A DNA stretch of 64,000 bases from Desulfocicer sp963675955. Lineage in GTDB: Bacteria > Desulfobacterota > Desulfobacteria > Desulfobacterales > Desulfobacteraceae. The stretch spans positions 248,001 to 312,000 of the forward strand of contig CAXXVR010000004.1 of assembly GCA_963675955.2 (NCBI GenBank), given 5' to 3'. A model generated the notes under the pieces. That model saw nothing but the letters and a program-made list of their open reading frames with translations, had not been told where the DNA came from and ran no database searches. The position numbers and the translations under genes were made by a program. Of the stretch, positions 40,895-50,100 are shown piece by piece; position 1 is the first letter of the stretch; each line of letters starts with the position of its first letter.

Positions 40895-42260
40895 ATGAAG
40901 GTTATAAAAATTGGTGGTGGTTGTTTAAAAGGAGAGGCGGTTGTCCGCAGTATTGTAGATTTGATTGCAAAAAGGGGCAGGGGAGATGTGTTTGTTCTGT
41001 CTGCCCTTTCCGGTGTTACAGACCGGTCTGCTCAACGGTATTGATATGGCATTAAAAGATGAAGCCCTTATCGGTGCAGTCATTGAAGGTATTCGGGAAG
41101 AGCATCTTAAGATTGCCAGGAGCCTGATGTCAGACAATATGGATTATAAGGCTTTGGAACAGGAGCTGGCTCCCCATTTTTTAAAAATTGAACGGTATTA
41201 TTTTGGGATCACCTTCACCCGGGAAGCCACCCCGCGGATGCGTGATATCATTATCAGTTATGGTGAACGTTTGTCGGTTCTGCTGATATCCCGGGTACTG
41301 AAAAGCCGGGGGGAAGACTCTTTTTGCATCATGCCCCGGGATGCCGGGATCATCACCGACGGGCGATTTGCCGATGCAACGGCAAATATGGAAAAAACCT
41401 CTGAAAATGTTAAAAACAATGTATTGCCCCGCATCACTGAAAAAACCATTGTGTTTATTCCTGGCTTTTTCGGTATCAGTGAATCCGACGAGGTCACCAC
41501 CTTTGGCCGGGGGGGAAGTGACTATTCCGCCGCTGTGGTGGCAGCTGCTTTAAAGGCTGATATGCTTGAAATATGGAAGGACACTGAGGGCTTTATGACC
41601 GCAGACCCCCGGGTAATTCCCGAGGCTAAACTTATTTCAGTGCTCAGCTATGAGGAGGCTTCAGAGCTTGCCTATTCCGGCGCATCCATTCTTCATCCCA
41701 GAACCGTAGAGCCGGTGCGTAAATCCGGTATCAATATTGCCATTAAAAACACCCTGAACCCCGATGGCCCCGGCAGCCTCATCACCGAGCAGGCAGTATC
41801 TGCAAAAAATGTGATCAAAAGCATTTCTCACTCCATGGATATTGCCGTGCTAAAAGTGTACGCCTCGGGTGTGGGGCTGCGTCAGGGAATCCTGGCTCAC
41901 ATTGCCGGATTGCTTTCCAAGGCAGGTATTAATATTAAGTCTGTGGTCACCTCTCAAACATGTATCAGTCTGCTGTTGTCCCGGAAAGATATTGGTCAGG
42001 CACATACGGTTATAAATGAAATGAAACCCCGGCTTTTCCGGGAAACTGAGCAGATTACGGATACGGCTCTTATCAGTGTGGTGGGTGACGGGCTGCATAA
42101 TCATCGGGGCATTGCCGCCAGATGTTTCACTGCAGTTTCCAAGGTGGATGTCAACATTGAAATGATATCCTTTGGCCCTTCCAGGGCAGCACTTTATTTC
42201 CTTGTGCGTGAAACGAATCTTGAAAAGACCATGGGTGCCCTTCATTCACAGTTTGTTTGA
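40895..42260 (+). pseudogene. lysC: Aspartate kinase with a single-base frameshift
   Basis: The frame opens at ATG 40895 with KVIKIGGGCLKGEAVVRSIV and reaches LSALSGVTD, then runs into a stop after RSAQRY (41042). The normal continuation LLNGIDMALKDEALIGAVI is in the next frame. Removing one T at 41027 restores GVTDRLLNGID and gives a 454-aa enzyme with kinase domain (GRGGSDYSAAVVAAALKADM) and C-terminal ACT domains (GVGLRQGILAHIAGLLSKAG). Everything after the shift is intact to 42260, so this is either a recent mutation or a sequencing error. The enzyme would phosphorylate aspartate for Lys/Thr/Met synthesis. The KIGGG motif differs from the usual KFGGT. Confidence 0.85.
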
Positions 42261-42263
42261 TAC

Positions 42264-42647
42264 TTGGAAAACAAAAAAATAATAATCAGGCTCCGTGGTC
42301 TGACGGAAGACTTGATCTGGATAGATAACTCAAGATATGGAAATATTGTATTGGAGAAAATTAAAATCAAACTGGATCTCCGGCGTCACTGCATTGAAAC
42401 GGAGATAAAGAAACAATATAATCGGCGGGTGTCCATGGGCATCAAGCATGGGCTTACAGATGTGCTGGAGGCGGAGATTCAGATTTTAAAGGCGGCCCTG
42501 GAGCGATTTGATTTTGCAAAACTTAGAGCGCACCACCGACAGCTTGCCGGTGGTGCAGATCCGTGTGTTTTTCTCAGGATGGGGCGTGATGGGATGCCGG
42601 ACATTGAATTGCCGCCGCTTACTCGTCCGCCGGTGGAATCATCATGA
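42264..42647 (+). CDS. Hypothetical protein
   Basis: 127 aa with a TTG start and no clear ribosome site, 3 bp after the aspartate kinase. Basic N-terminal half (KIIIRLRGLTEDLIWIDN, KIKIKLDLRRHCIETEIKKQ) and a helical C-terminal half (HGLTDVLEAEIQILKAALER). Not recognised. Its last 29 bases overlap the convergent stress-protein gene. Coupling to the kinase suggests co-transcription. Confidence 0.5.
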   Translation: MENKKIIIRLRGLTEDLIWIDNSRYGNIVLEKIKIKLDLRRHCIETEIKKQYNRRVSMGIKHGLTDVLEAEIQILKAALERFDFAKLRAHHRQLAGGADPCVFLRMGRDGMPDIELPPLTRPPVESS

Positions 42648-43134
42648 CCGGAATCCGGGAGCGCTTTAGGATACTTTTGGTGCGACGACCCATGGATTTT
42701 GAATCGGTGAACATGGTTTTGTTGGAGCCGATTACGATGAGATCACACTCTTCTTCCTTTGCGGTTTCCAAAATGGTATCCACCACATGGCCGTCCTTGA
42801 CGAGGATATTTTCCACCACATAGCGGCATTCTTCATTCTGGAGGGGGCTGGAAAATGTGTCAAGGGCCTGATGAATGGTTGCAAGCTCACTTCTTTTGCC
42901 AATAAGGGTGGCCCTGGCATCATGTTCATGCTTGCTGTGAAGCATTTCCCATTGTTCTTTGCCGAGCAGCCCCTTGAGTCTGGAATCCAGGGATTCAGAA
43001 ACGGTTTCCATTACATGTAAAAGTGTGATACCTCCCTCATACCGGGATGCCAGATTTGCAGCATAGGCAAATGCGTGCCTGCAGTTGTTGGACAGGTCTG
43101 TTGCAAATAAAATTTTCTTAAAATCTCCCTTCAT
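42619..43134 (-). CDS. Universal stress protein UspA family
   Basis: 171 aa from the ATG at 43134, which follows AAAGGAG; the frame is open 32 codons further up without a site. UspA fold: FKKILFATDLSNNCRHAFAY at the start and the nucleotide-binding block CDLIVIGSNKTMFTDSKSMG, then RTKSILKRSRIPVMMI. The G-2x-G-9x-G(S/T) pattern is only partly kept (GSNK), so ATP binding is uncertain. Cytoplasmic. Confidence 0.88.
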   Translation of the reverse strand: MKGDFKKILFATDLSNNCRHAFAYAANLASRYEGGITLLHVMETVSESLDSRLKGLLGKEQWEMLHSKHEHDARATLIGKRSELATIHQALDTFSSPLQNEECRYVVENILVKDGHVVDTILETAKEEECDLIVIGSNKTMFTDSKSMGRRTKSILKRSRIPVMMIPPADE

Positions 43135-43192
43135 TTTTTCTCCTTTATCTGGTGTGTGTTTGAGTACTATATTATTTCGTAAATATTGGGCT

Positions 43193-43222
43193 TGGGGCAT
43201 GTAAACGTTTGGACAGTGCCCC
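43193..43222. repeat. Hairpin carrying a 20-nt repeat
   Basis: TGGGGCA (43193-43199) pairs with TGCCCCA (43217-43223). The loop contains GTAAACGTTTGGACAGTGCC (43201-43220), which recurs with two changes at 44822-44841. It lies upstream of the stress-protein gene on its strand. Confidence 0.45.
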
Positions 43223-43394
43223 ATATTCATCTGTCTGGGGTTAGCATACTGATGCTATATGAGCAGATCAAAAGAACTCAATATATGGGGTGCTGACCGA
43301 ATATTTACATTATTTAATCGGTAATATGTATTGTATCTGGTATTTGTCAATGTCTGCAGGGCTAAAAAAGTATACATGATAGCAAATGCCCTCT

Positions 43395-44107
43395 TTATAC
43401 CAGGATGACTGCCGTTATAACTGTCCATATAAGAAACATTGCGGTGATAGACATTAATACCATGGAAATCATAAAATGCCATCCGTTTTCCCGTCGCTGT
43501 TCATGGTATCCCAGCAACCATCCAAGTCCTGCGCCGGCAGCAAGTCCCCCACCATGTCCCCAGTTATTAATGCTTGGGATGGCAAGACCAAAGACAATGA
43601 GACTCAATACCCATCCCATGGTCTGCCTGTAAACCGCCTGGCCGAATGGTCCCCCGCTGGATTTCCCAAAGTACAGGGTGGCTCCGATGAGGCCGCAGAT
43701 GGATGCCGAAGCCCCGATGGTCACACTGACCCCGGCAACACAGGACAGATAAAATCCGGCAACGCCGCTCAAGGTATAGATGATAAACATCCGGTGAACA
43801 CCATAGGCTCCCATGACCAGATGGCCGATTTGAACCAGGGCCGTCATGTTGAATATGATGTGTAAAAGACTTCCATGTAGCCAGTTCGCCGTTATCAATG
43901 ACCACCATTGGTGATAATGATCCATGGGGACGGTGCCGGTGGCTCCATGAAGATAAGGGTATTGGTGGAGGGGGACAACGCGGTGAAGGGATTTATGGAA
44001 AAATCCGTATGGCTGCCACTTACAACAAGGCAGGCCAGGAACATGAATCCATTGACACCGATGATTCCCCTGATCAATTGTCGGGGGCTTGGGACGGTAA
44101 AAGTCAT
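43395..44107 (-). pseudogene. Rhomboid-family intramembrane protease with frameshift
   Basis: Minus strand. The N-terminal frame starts at 44107 (MTFTVPSPRQLIRGIIGVNG, first membrane helix) and reads LSPSTNTLIFM before leaving frame near 43946 and stopping at 43895. The other frame holds MDHYHQWWSLITANWLHGSL, LHIIFNMTALVQIGHLVM, the catalytic serine in GASASICGLIGA and the catalytic histidine in GHGGGLAAG. Adding one G at 43945-43946 joins the halves as FMGATGTVPMDHYHQ, the normal rhomboid linker, giving 237 aa. The product would cleave membrane proteins in the inner membrane. A GGAG site precedes the start. Confidence 0.8.
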
Positions 44108-44135
44108 AATACTCTCCAGAGGAGCAGATGTACCA

Positions 44136-44681
44136 TCAGGGCATCGGTACTGGTGATGGCTGGATATTCACGGCATTGAGGTATTCTTTAATCCCCCCAA
44201 GAGTCATGGTAAACAGCTTGGTTCCGGTGAGAATTACCGCTGCATCGTCAGGGCACTGGCAGGCTTCGGCAAAGGCCGGTCCCATGATAAAAGAGGGATC
44301 AGTCCCCTCCGTGGCATTTTGTTTCATGACGGCAACATAGGTGTCCATGCGTTTTTTTAGAATGGAAAAGTAATCCACCACCTGCCCGGTGGTGGTTTCC
44401 GTCAGTTGGGAAATATTTCTGGAAATGTCCTTTATATTGTCCCAGAATCGCTGGTTGAGTTCCTTTTTGATGGGCTCATTTTCCATATAAAAAGAGATGG
44501 CCCAGCCCACACTTAATATTTTTAGAATCTGAAGTTCATATTCCACGCAGGTTCGATTCACGGTATCATCTGCGGGCATTGCCCGGAGAAGCATTTTTAA
44601 GTCATCCCGGTTGATGGCAAAGGTTGCCAGATTTTCTGCAAATTGAGTCATCGTAATTGGTTCCATGGTGGCCTGCCCCAT
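44136..44681 (-). CDS. Hypothetical protein, helical
   Basis: 181 aa on the minus strand, 28 bp before the rhomboid gene and probably co-transcribed with it. Mostly helical, no membrane segment or signal peptide. A coiled-coil-like middle (FWDNIKDISRNISQLTETTT, VVDYFSILKKRMDTYVAVMK) and two cysteines. ATG 44681 follows AGAGGAAAT. I do not recognise the family. Confidence 0.65.
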   Translation of the reverse strand: MGQATMEPITMTQFAENLATFAINRDDLKMLLRAMPADDTVNRTCVEYELQILKILSVGWAISFYMENEPIKKELNQRFWDNIKDISRNISQLTETTTGQVVDYFSILKKRMDTYVAVMKQNATEGTDPSFIMGPAFAEACQCPDDAAVILTGTKLFTMTLGGIKEYLNAVNIQPSPVPMP

Positions 44682-44821
44682 TATTTCCTCTTTTTTCCTG
44701 TTGCATACAATTCAATAAGCGTGTCATAATATCTGTCATGGTAATTATCTGTGTGTAGACAGCATTCCATGTCCTTGATAAACAAACTGATTTTGCGTCT
44801 ATATCATCTATAAATGATAAA

Positions 44822-44841
44822 GTAAACGTCTGGACGGTGCC
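44822..44841 (+). repeat. 20-nt repeat, second copy
   Basis: GTAAACGTCTGGACGGTGCC, 18 of 20 bases identical to 43201-43220. It lies 20 bp before an R copy. Confidence 0.5.
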
Positions 44842-44860
44842 GGGGCTTTTTCAGCAAATG

Positions 44861-44915
44861 TGTCAATAACACAGGACTAAATCCACCTCAGTGTGGCCGA
44901 TGCTGTGATCAATCT
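44861..44915 (+). repeat. Dispersed R repeat, copy 8
   Basis: TGTCAATAACACAGGACTAA then ATCCACCTCAGTGTGGCCGA and TGCTGTGATCAATC. The CAATAACACA block and the right end match the long copies. CCACCTC..GTGTGG is the shortened inner palindrome. Confidence 0.6.
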
Positions 44916-44980
44916 TTGAATGTGAAACACATTTATCACTTGTCGGATCGTGGGAAGAGCCCCGCCTGAAAGAGAGAAAT

Positions 44981-45211
44981 ATGATAACCATTGACTTGAA
45001 TTTTTTTGCCACCCTGAGATCTTTTCTGCCCGATTCCCCCAAAAAAATGGAAATTCCTGAGGGCACCTGTGTCAAAGATCTGGTGGCGGGATTTGGCATT
45101 CCGGAAGCCGATGTGAAATTGATTTTTATTAATGGGAAAAGACAGTTGCCCACCTATGAATTGAAACATAATGACCGTGTAGGTATATTTCCGCCGGTGG
45201 GGGGAGGATAA
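44981..45211 (+). CDS. MoaD/ThiS-like ubiquitin-fold sulfur carrier
   Basis: 76 aa. Beta-grasp fold: ITIDLNFFATLRSFLPDS, then KDLVAGFGIPEADVKLIFIN, GKRQLPTYELKHNDRVGIF, ending PPVGGG. A carrier normally ends in GG, adenylated by an E1-like enzyme; here there are three glycines. The adenylyltransferase gene follows 13 bp later. Sulfur transfer for molybdopterin, thiamin, tungstopterin or another product is possible; the neighbours do not decide. ATG 44981 follows AGAGAGAAAT. Confidence 0.88.
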   Translation: MITIDLNFFATLRSFLPDSPKKMEIPEGTCVKDLVAGFGIPEADVKLIFINGKRQLPTYELKHNDRVGIFPPVGGG

Positions 45212-45224
45212 CAGGGGTTATGCC

Positions 45225-45923
45225 GTGGATATGAAAAAAAGATATTCAAGAAATTTCCAATCCATAAGCCTGCCCGAGCAGGCACTTCTGGCAGACACCC
45301 GGGTGTGTATTGTGGGACTGGGGGGCCTGGGAGGCGGTGTTGTGGAAATGCTTGCCCGCATTGGCATTGGTACCCTTGATCTGGTGGACGGTGACAGCTT
45401 TGATGAAACCAATCTTAACCGGCAGCTGCTGTCCACGGAAAAAGGCATTGGTACCCCAAAAGCCCGGGCGGCCCGGGAACGCGTGAGGCTCATTAACAAA
45501 ACCGTGAATGTTAACGCCTTTGATATGTTTCTGAACCGGGAAAACGCCCATGAGATCATGGGGTGTTCCCATGTGGTGGTGGATTGTCTGGACTCCATTG
45601 GGGATCGATTTTTACTCCAGGAGCTGGCCCGGTCCCGGGGTATACCCCTGGTATCCGGGGCTATTGCCGGTACTTCCGGACAGGTAACTGTGATTTATCC
45701 TGAAGATCCGGGGTTTCAACTTATTTATGGTGATTCCCTGGAAAATCATGCGGCCGGCATTGAAAAACAGTTGGGAAATCTGCCCCATTGCGCCTTGCTG
45801 GTGGCAGCCCTTCAGTGTTCTGAGGTGATCAAGGTGGTGCTGGGGCGGGGAGACGTTTTAAGAAATCGCCTGCTCATCTGTGATCTCATGACCAATACCT
45901 TTGAAGTGATGGACATGATATGA
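45225..45923 (+). CDS. ThiF/MoeB/HesA-family adenylyltransferase
   Basis: 232 aa with GTG start (an ATG two codons later is possible). Rossmann ATP-binding site VCIVGLGGLGGGVVEMLARI (about 28-47) with LVDGDSFDETNLNRQLLST, the E1-like signature including Asp and Arg residues, and ALQCSEVIKVVLGRGDVLRN. The zinc-binding CxxC pairs of MoeB and many ThiF enzymes are not visible, which resembles HesA-type members. It would activate the carrier encoded just upstream. Overlaps the sirtuin gene by 4 bp. Confidence 0.88.
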   Translation: MDMKKRYSRNFQSISLPEQALLADTRVCIVGLGGLGGGVVEMLARIGIGTLDLVDGDSFDETNLNRQLLSTEKGIGTPKARAARERVRLINKTVNVNAFDMFLNRENAHEIMGCSHVVVDCLDSIGDRFLLQELARSRGIPLVSGAIAGTSGQVTVIYPEDPGFQLIYGDSLENHAAGIEKQLGNLPHCALLVAALQCSEVIKVVLGRGDVLRNRLLICDLMTNTFEVMDMI

Positions 45924-46669
45924 TGGACAAAAAAAAATATCAACAGGCGGCAAAAATAATAACCGGGGCAAAGAGGGCTATAGCCTTCACCGGTGCCGGT
46001 ATTTCTGTGGAAAGTGGTATCCCCCCATTCCGGGGAGAAAACGGGTTATGGGACAAGTATGACCCTGCCACCTTTGACATTTCTTATTTCCACGAATACC
46101 CGGCCCATTGCTGGGAGGTGATGCGGGATATTTTTTATGAGCTGTTTGGTACGGTAAAGCCCAATGCAGCCCATTACATCCTGGCAGAGATGGAGGCAAA
46201 AAAGTACATTCACGGGGTGATCACCCAGAATGTGGATGGCCTTCACCAGGATGCCGGAAGTAAAACCATCCATGAATTTCATGGTGCCTTGAGAAAATTG
46301 ATCTGCCTTGGCTGTGGTCGCACCGTCAAGGTGGAAAGGGTGGATCTGTCCATCTTACCCCCCCGGTGTGAAAAGTGCCGGGGGATATTAAAACCCAACG
46401 CTGTTTTTTTCGGGGAGTCCATTCCTGCTCACGCCCACCGGGCTGCCTTTGCCGAAGCAGACAGGGCGGATGTTTTTATTCTCATTGGCACCACCGGTGA
46501 GGTGGCTCCCGCCAACATGATCCCAAGGATTGCCCGGGAAAACGGAGCAAAAATAATAGAAATAAACACAGAACCATCGGATTATACTGATTTTGTTACC
46601 CATATTTTTCTCCAGGATAAGGCCACCAAAGCCTTGGAGCAACTGATGAAAACCATTGAGGGGTCATGA
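45920..46669 (+). CDS. cobB: Sir2-family NAD-dependent protein deacylase
   Basis: 249 aa. NAD-binding motifs AIAFTGAGISVESGIPPFRG and TQNVDGLHQDAGS with the catalytic His in IHEFHG. Zinc motif CLGC at about 131-134 and CEKC at about 153-156. C-terminal LIGTTGEVAPANMIPRIARE. Coupled to the adenylyltransferase by a 4-bp overlap, an association I find notable. Alternative start one codon later (ATG repeated). Confidence 0.93.
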   Translation: MMDKKKYQQAAKIITGAKRAIAFTGAGISVESGIPPFRGENGLWDKYDPATFDISYFHEYPAHCWEVMRDIFYELFGTVKPNAAHYILAEMEAKKYIHGVITQNVDGLHQDAGSKTIHEFHGALRKLICLGCGRTVKVERVDLSILPPRCEKCRGILKPNAVFFGESIPAHAHRAAFAEADRADVFILIGTTGEVAPANMIPRIARENGAKIIEINTEPSDYTDFVTHIFLQDKATKALEQLMKTIEGS

Positions 46670-46692
46670 TTCAGATCTCAGTATCCAGATCT

Positions 46693-46727
46693 CAGAACCC
46701 AGAACCCAGAACCCAGAACCCAGAAAT
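46693..46727 (+). repeat. 7-bp tandem repeat
   Basis: CAGAACC repeated four times exactly (46693-46720) and a fifth, changed unit (CAGAAAT). Two similar steps precede it (CCAGATCTCAG). Such a short array between genes can change length by slippage. Confidence 0.75.
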
Positions 46728-46759
46728 CATAAACCTATTCCCCGCAAAAGGAGATAAAA

Positions 46760-47098
46760 ATGGCAGAAGATTGCCTGTTTTGCAAAATTGTTAAAGGTGA
46801 AATTCCATCGGAATTTCTTTATGAAGATGAGATGTGTGTGGTATTTCGGGATATCAACCCCCATGCTCCGGTACATCTGCTCATTGTGCCGAAGCGGCAT
46901 ATCAGAAGTATCAATGATCTCACCGAAGCCGATGCAGAAACTGTTTCAAAAATGCATATGGTTGCCAGGGATATGGCCAAAAAAGAAGGGGTGGATCAGT
47001 CGGGATATAAGCTTTTATTTAACGTTGAAAAGGGCGGAGGGCAGGTGATTTTTCATCTTCACCTCCATCTTCTGGGTGGTTGGAAAAAAGAAGATTGA
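46760..47098 (+). CDS. hinT: HIT-family purine nucleoside phosphoramidase
   Basis: 112 aa, the usual HinT size. Start CLFCKIVKGEIPSEFLYEDE; the HIT motif HLHLHLLGG (about 98-106) carries the catalytic histidine. Also DINPHAPVHLLIVPKRHI. It hydrolyses nucleoside phosphoramidates. ATG 46760 follows AAAGGAG. Confidence 0.94.
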   Translation: MAEDCLFCKIVKGEIPSEFLYEDEMCVVFRDINPHAPVHLLIVPKRHIRSINDLTEADAETVSKMHMVARDMAKKEGVDQSGYKLLFNVEKGGGQVIFHLHLHLLGGWKKED

Positions 47099-47105
47099 TG
47101 ATATG

Positions 47106-47162
47106 ATGATCCCGTTTTTTTTGATTTGGGTCCCGTGCAGGGATAAAGAACGGGATCATTTT
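47106..47162. promoter_or_regulatory. Large inverted repeat before the glycogen operon
   Basis: ATGATCCCGTT (47106-47116) is perfectly inverted as AACGGGATCAT (47149-47159) and followed by TTTTA. Inside the loop TCCCGTGCAGGGA (47130-47143 area) forms a second small stem. It could end the hinT transcript or form a leader structure for the debranching-enzyme gene. Confidence 0.5.
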
Positions 47163-47196
47163 ACAGCAACAAGTCATTTCCTTGAATGGGGGTGTT

Positions 47197-50100
47197 ATGG
47201 TTGTTCAGTATCCCGAGCCCGGCAGGGCCCTGGTCATGTTCTGTGGAGACAGTATCACCTTTACCCTTGATCTTATTTCAGATACACCGGGGCAGGCCTT
47301 TGTCCGCACCGATCTGGGCCGGGCCGAGGTTAGCCGCCAGGAGATCATAGACCGGGTGGACAAGGGAGATATCAATCTCAACGGGGCCTGGCATGATGTA
47401 AAAATGGTCCGCCGGAGTGCGTCCCGATTTTCCATCACCCTTCCCCTGTATGAACTGGGCCATTTCCGGGCCAAATGTTTTTTCATGGGCAAAGACAAGG
47501 AGGTTCCCGTGTGGCCCCGGGGGGATAACACGGTTATCAACGTTGAAAGTGCCGGTTCCTGTTGTGCCAATATCATTTACAATGCCTTTGTCCGGCAGTT
47601 CGGCACAGCCAAATGGCCCCGGGAACCCATGGTACCCCAGGAGCAGGAGATGATCCAGACCCTTGAAGCCAAAGGGTATACCGTAATTCCGGAATCGGGA
47701 AAATTTCGGGATCTCATTAAAGAAGTTGATTTTATCTTTGGTGAGCTTGGCTGTCGGGTGCTGCAGCTTTTACCGGTGCATCCCACCCCAACCACCTATG
47801 CCCGCATGGGCCGGTATGGCAGTCCCTATGCGGCCCTTAATTTTACCGATGTGGACCCGGCCCTGGTGGAATTTGATCCACTGGCCACCCCCCTGGAGCA
47901 GTTCATGGAACTTGCCGATGCCGTGCATTTTCATTGCGGATATCTGATTTTAGATATTGCCATCAATCATACTGGCTGGGCCGCCAGCATCCACGAACAC
48001 CACCCGGAATGGCTGGTGAGGGGTGAGGATGGAAAAATTGAGGTCCCCGGTGCCTGGGGAGTCAAGTGGGAGGATCTCACCAAGCTTGATTATGCCCGGC
48101 TGGAGCTGTGGCAGTACATGGCAGATATTTTTCTGTGCTGGTGCAGAAGGCGGGTAGATGGCTTTCGGTGCGATGCTGGTTATATGATTCCATTGCCTGC
48201 CTGGGAATACATTGTGGCAAGGGTGCGAAAAGAGTATCCGGATACGGTGTTTTTTCTTGAAGGGCTGGGGGGCGGCATCCATGCCACCTGTGATCTTTTA
48301 AATACAGCTAATCTCAACTGGGCCTACTCCGAACTGTTTCAGAATTATCAGCAAAAAGAAATAGAAGACTATCTGCCACAGGCCATGGAAATCTCAGAAA
48401 AATATGGTCTAATGATTCATTTTGCAGAAACCCATGATAACCCCCGTCTGGCGGGCGTATCACAGGTGTATGCACGCATGCGCACCGCCATTTCCGCCCT
48501 GTTTTCCGTGTGTGGTGGATTTGGCTTCAGCGCCGGGGTGGAGTGGTTTGCCACGGAAAAAATGGATGTGCATGAGGCCACATCCCTGAACTGGGGGGCC
48601 GAAGAAAATCAGATTGATCACATCCGTCAACTCAATTTTATTTTGAGAAATCATATCACCTTCGGCCAGGATACACGACTTGCATTTGTTCACCAGGACA
48701 CTCAAAACGCCCTGGCCTTGGCCAGAATTCATGAACCCTCCCAGACGCGTCTGCTCATTGCTGCAAATCTGGATTGTGAAAACAGTCAAACGGTGTCCTG
48801 GTCACCTGTCAACTGGAATATGGACGGTGCAAGGGCCATGGATCTGATCACGGAAACCTGGATGGATATCCAGATCTCTGATACGCTTCAGTCCATAGTA
48901 ATGGCACCCGGCCAGGTAATGGCCCTTTGTCCTGAAAAGGAAAACAATGACTCCTGGGTTAAAGCAAGCCCCCCCATGTGTCGAATGCCCCGGCGGGTAC
49001 TGGATCAGAAACTCAAAGCCCGGGCCATGAAGCTTTTTAAGGTGTTTCAGGGATTTAAAGACCTGGGAGATTTTGATGTAAATGCCGGGGCAGCACAGCT
49101 CATCCATGACCCCGTTGCCTTTTGCCACTCCCTTAACGTTGGGGGAAAGGAAAGCCGGCTGGTAACCTGGAACTGGGAGGTTGATACCCGCCGTACGGTA
49201 ATGGTGCCACCGGGGTATTGTCTGCTGGTGATGGCCCATAAAAATTTTCGAGCAGATATCAGGAGAACTGACGGTGACCTCGTTGAAACCCTGGGATATG
49301 AAGAGGCTCTTCCCATGGAATCGGGAATGTTTTTTGCCATTTTTCCTCCCCTGGAAACCCAGTCTTTTCACCAGCGGGTTACCTTCCGCATCCGGGTGTT
49401 TGAAAACGGCAATACCCGGGAACAGTCATCTTCCCTTTTATATCTGGCATCTCCCCGGACGCTCACCTTCCAGCCCCATTTTCCAAGGCAAAAGATCATG
49501 GCCGATCCCTCTTTAAAATTTCTGGATGTAAATGGCCGGGGGGCCATGTTGCGTGCATCGGCATGGTGGGGACGGCTGGAAAGCCGGTATGATGGATTAT
49601 TGTGTGCCAATCTCAATCCGGAGTTTCCAGAAAATCGATGGATGCTTCTTTCCCGATATCGCATCTGGGCGGTGTACCAGGGGTATTCCCGGGAGCTGAC
49701 TCTGGATTGTCTGGAAACCTTTTCCTGTAACCATGATGGTGGTGGCGGACGCTGGCGATTTAATGTGCCCACCTGTGAGGGTAGACATTTCATAATAGAA
49801 TTGATGCTGTGGATGCCCAATGGGCACAATCAGGTGTTTTTAAAAATAACCCGGATGGCGGCCAGGGACCACGCTTTGTTTCTGGAAGACCATATCCCGG
49901 TAACACTTATTATCAGGCCTGACATTGAAGATCGTTCCTTCCATGATACGGTTAAAGCCTGGACCGGTCCCGAAGATGCCTGGGAATCAGCCCTGGTTTC
50001 CCGAAGTAACGGGATTCGTTTTGAGCCGGTACCGGGGCAGCGGGGGCTGGATCTCCACATGGAAGGCGGGCAGTTTATCTTTGAACCTGAATGGACCTAC

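Noticed and set aside
41000..41045. Programmed frameshift in the aspartate kinase gene
   Set aside because: No slippery heptamer or obvious stimulatory element at the shift, and aspartate kinases are not known to use one; a single-base insertion explains it.
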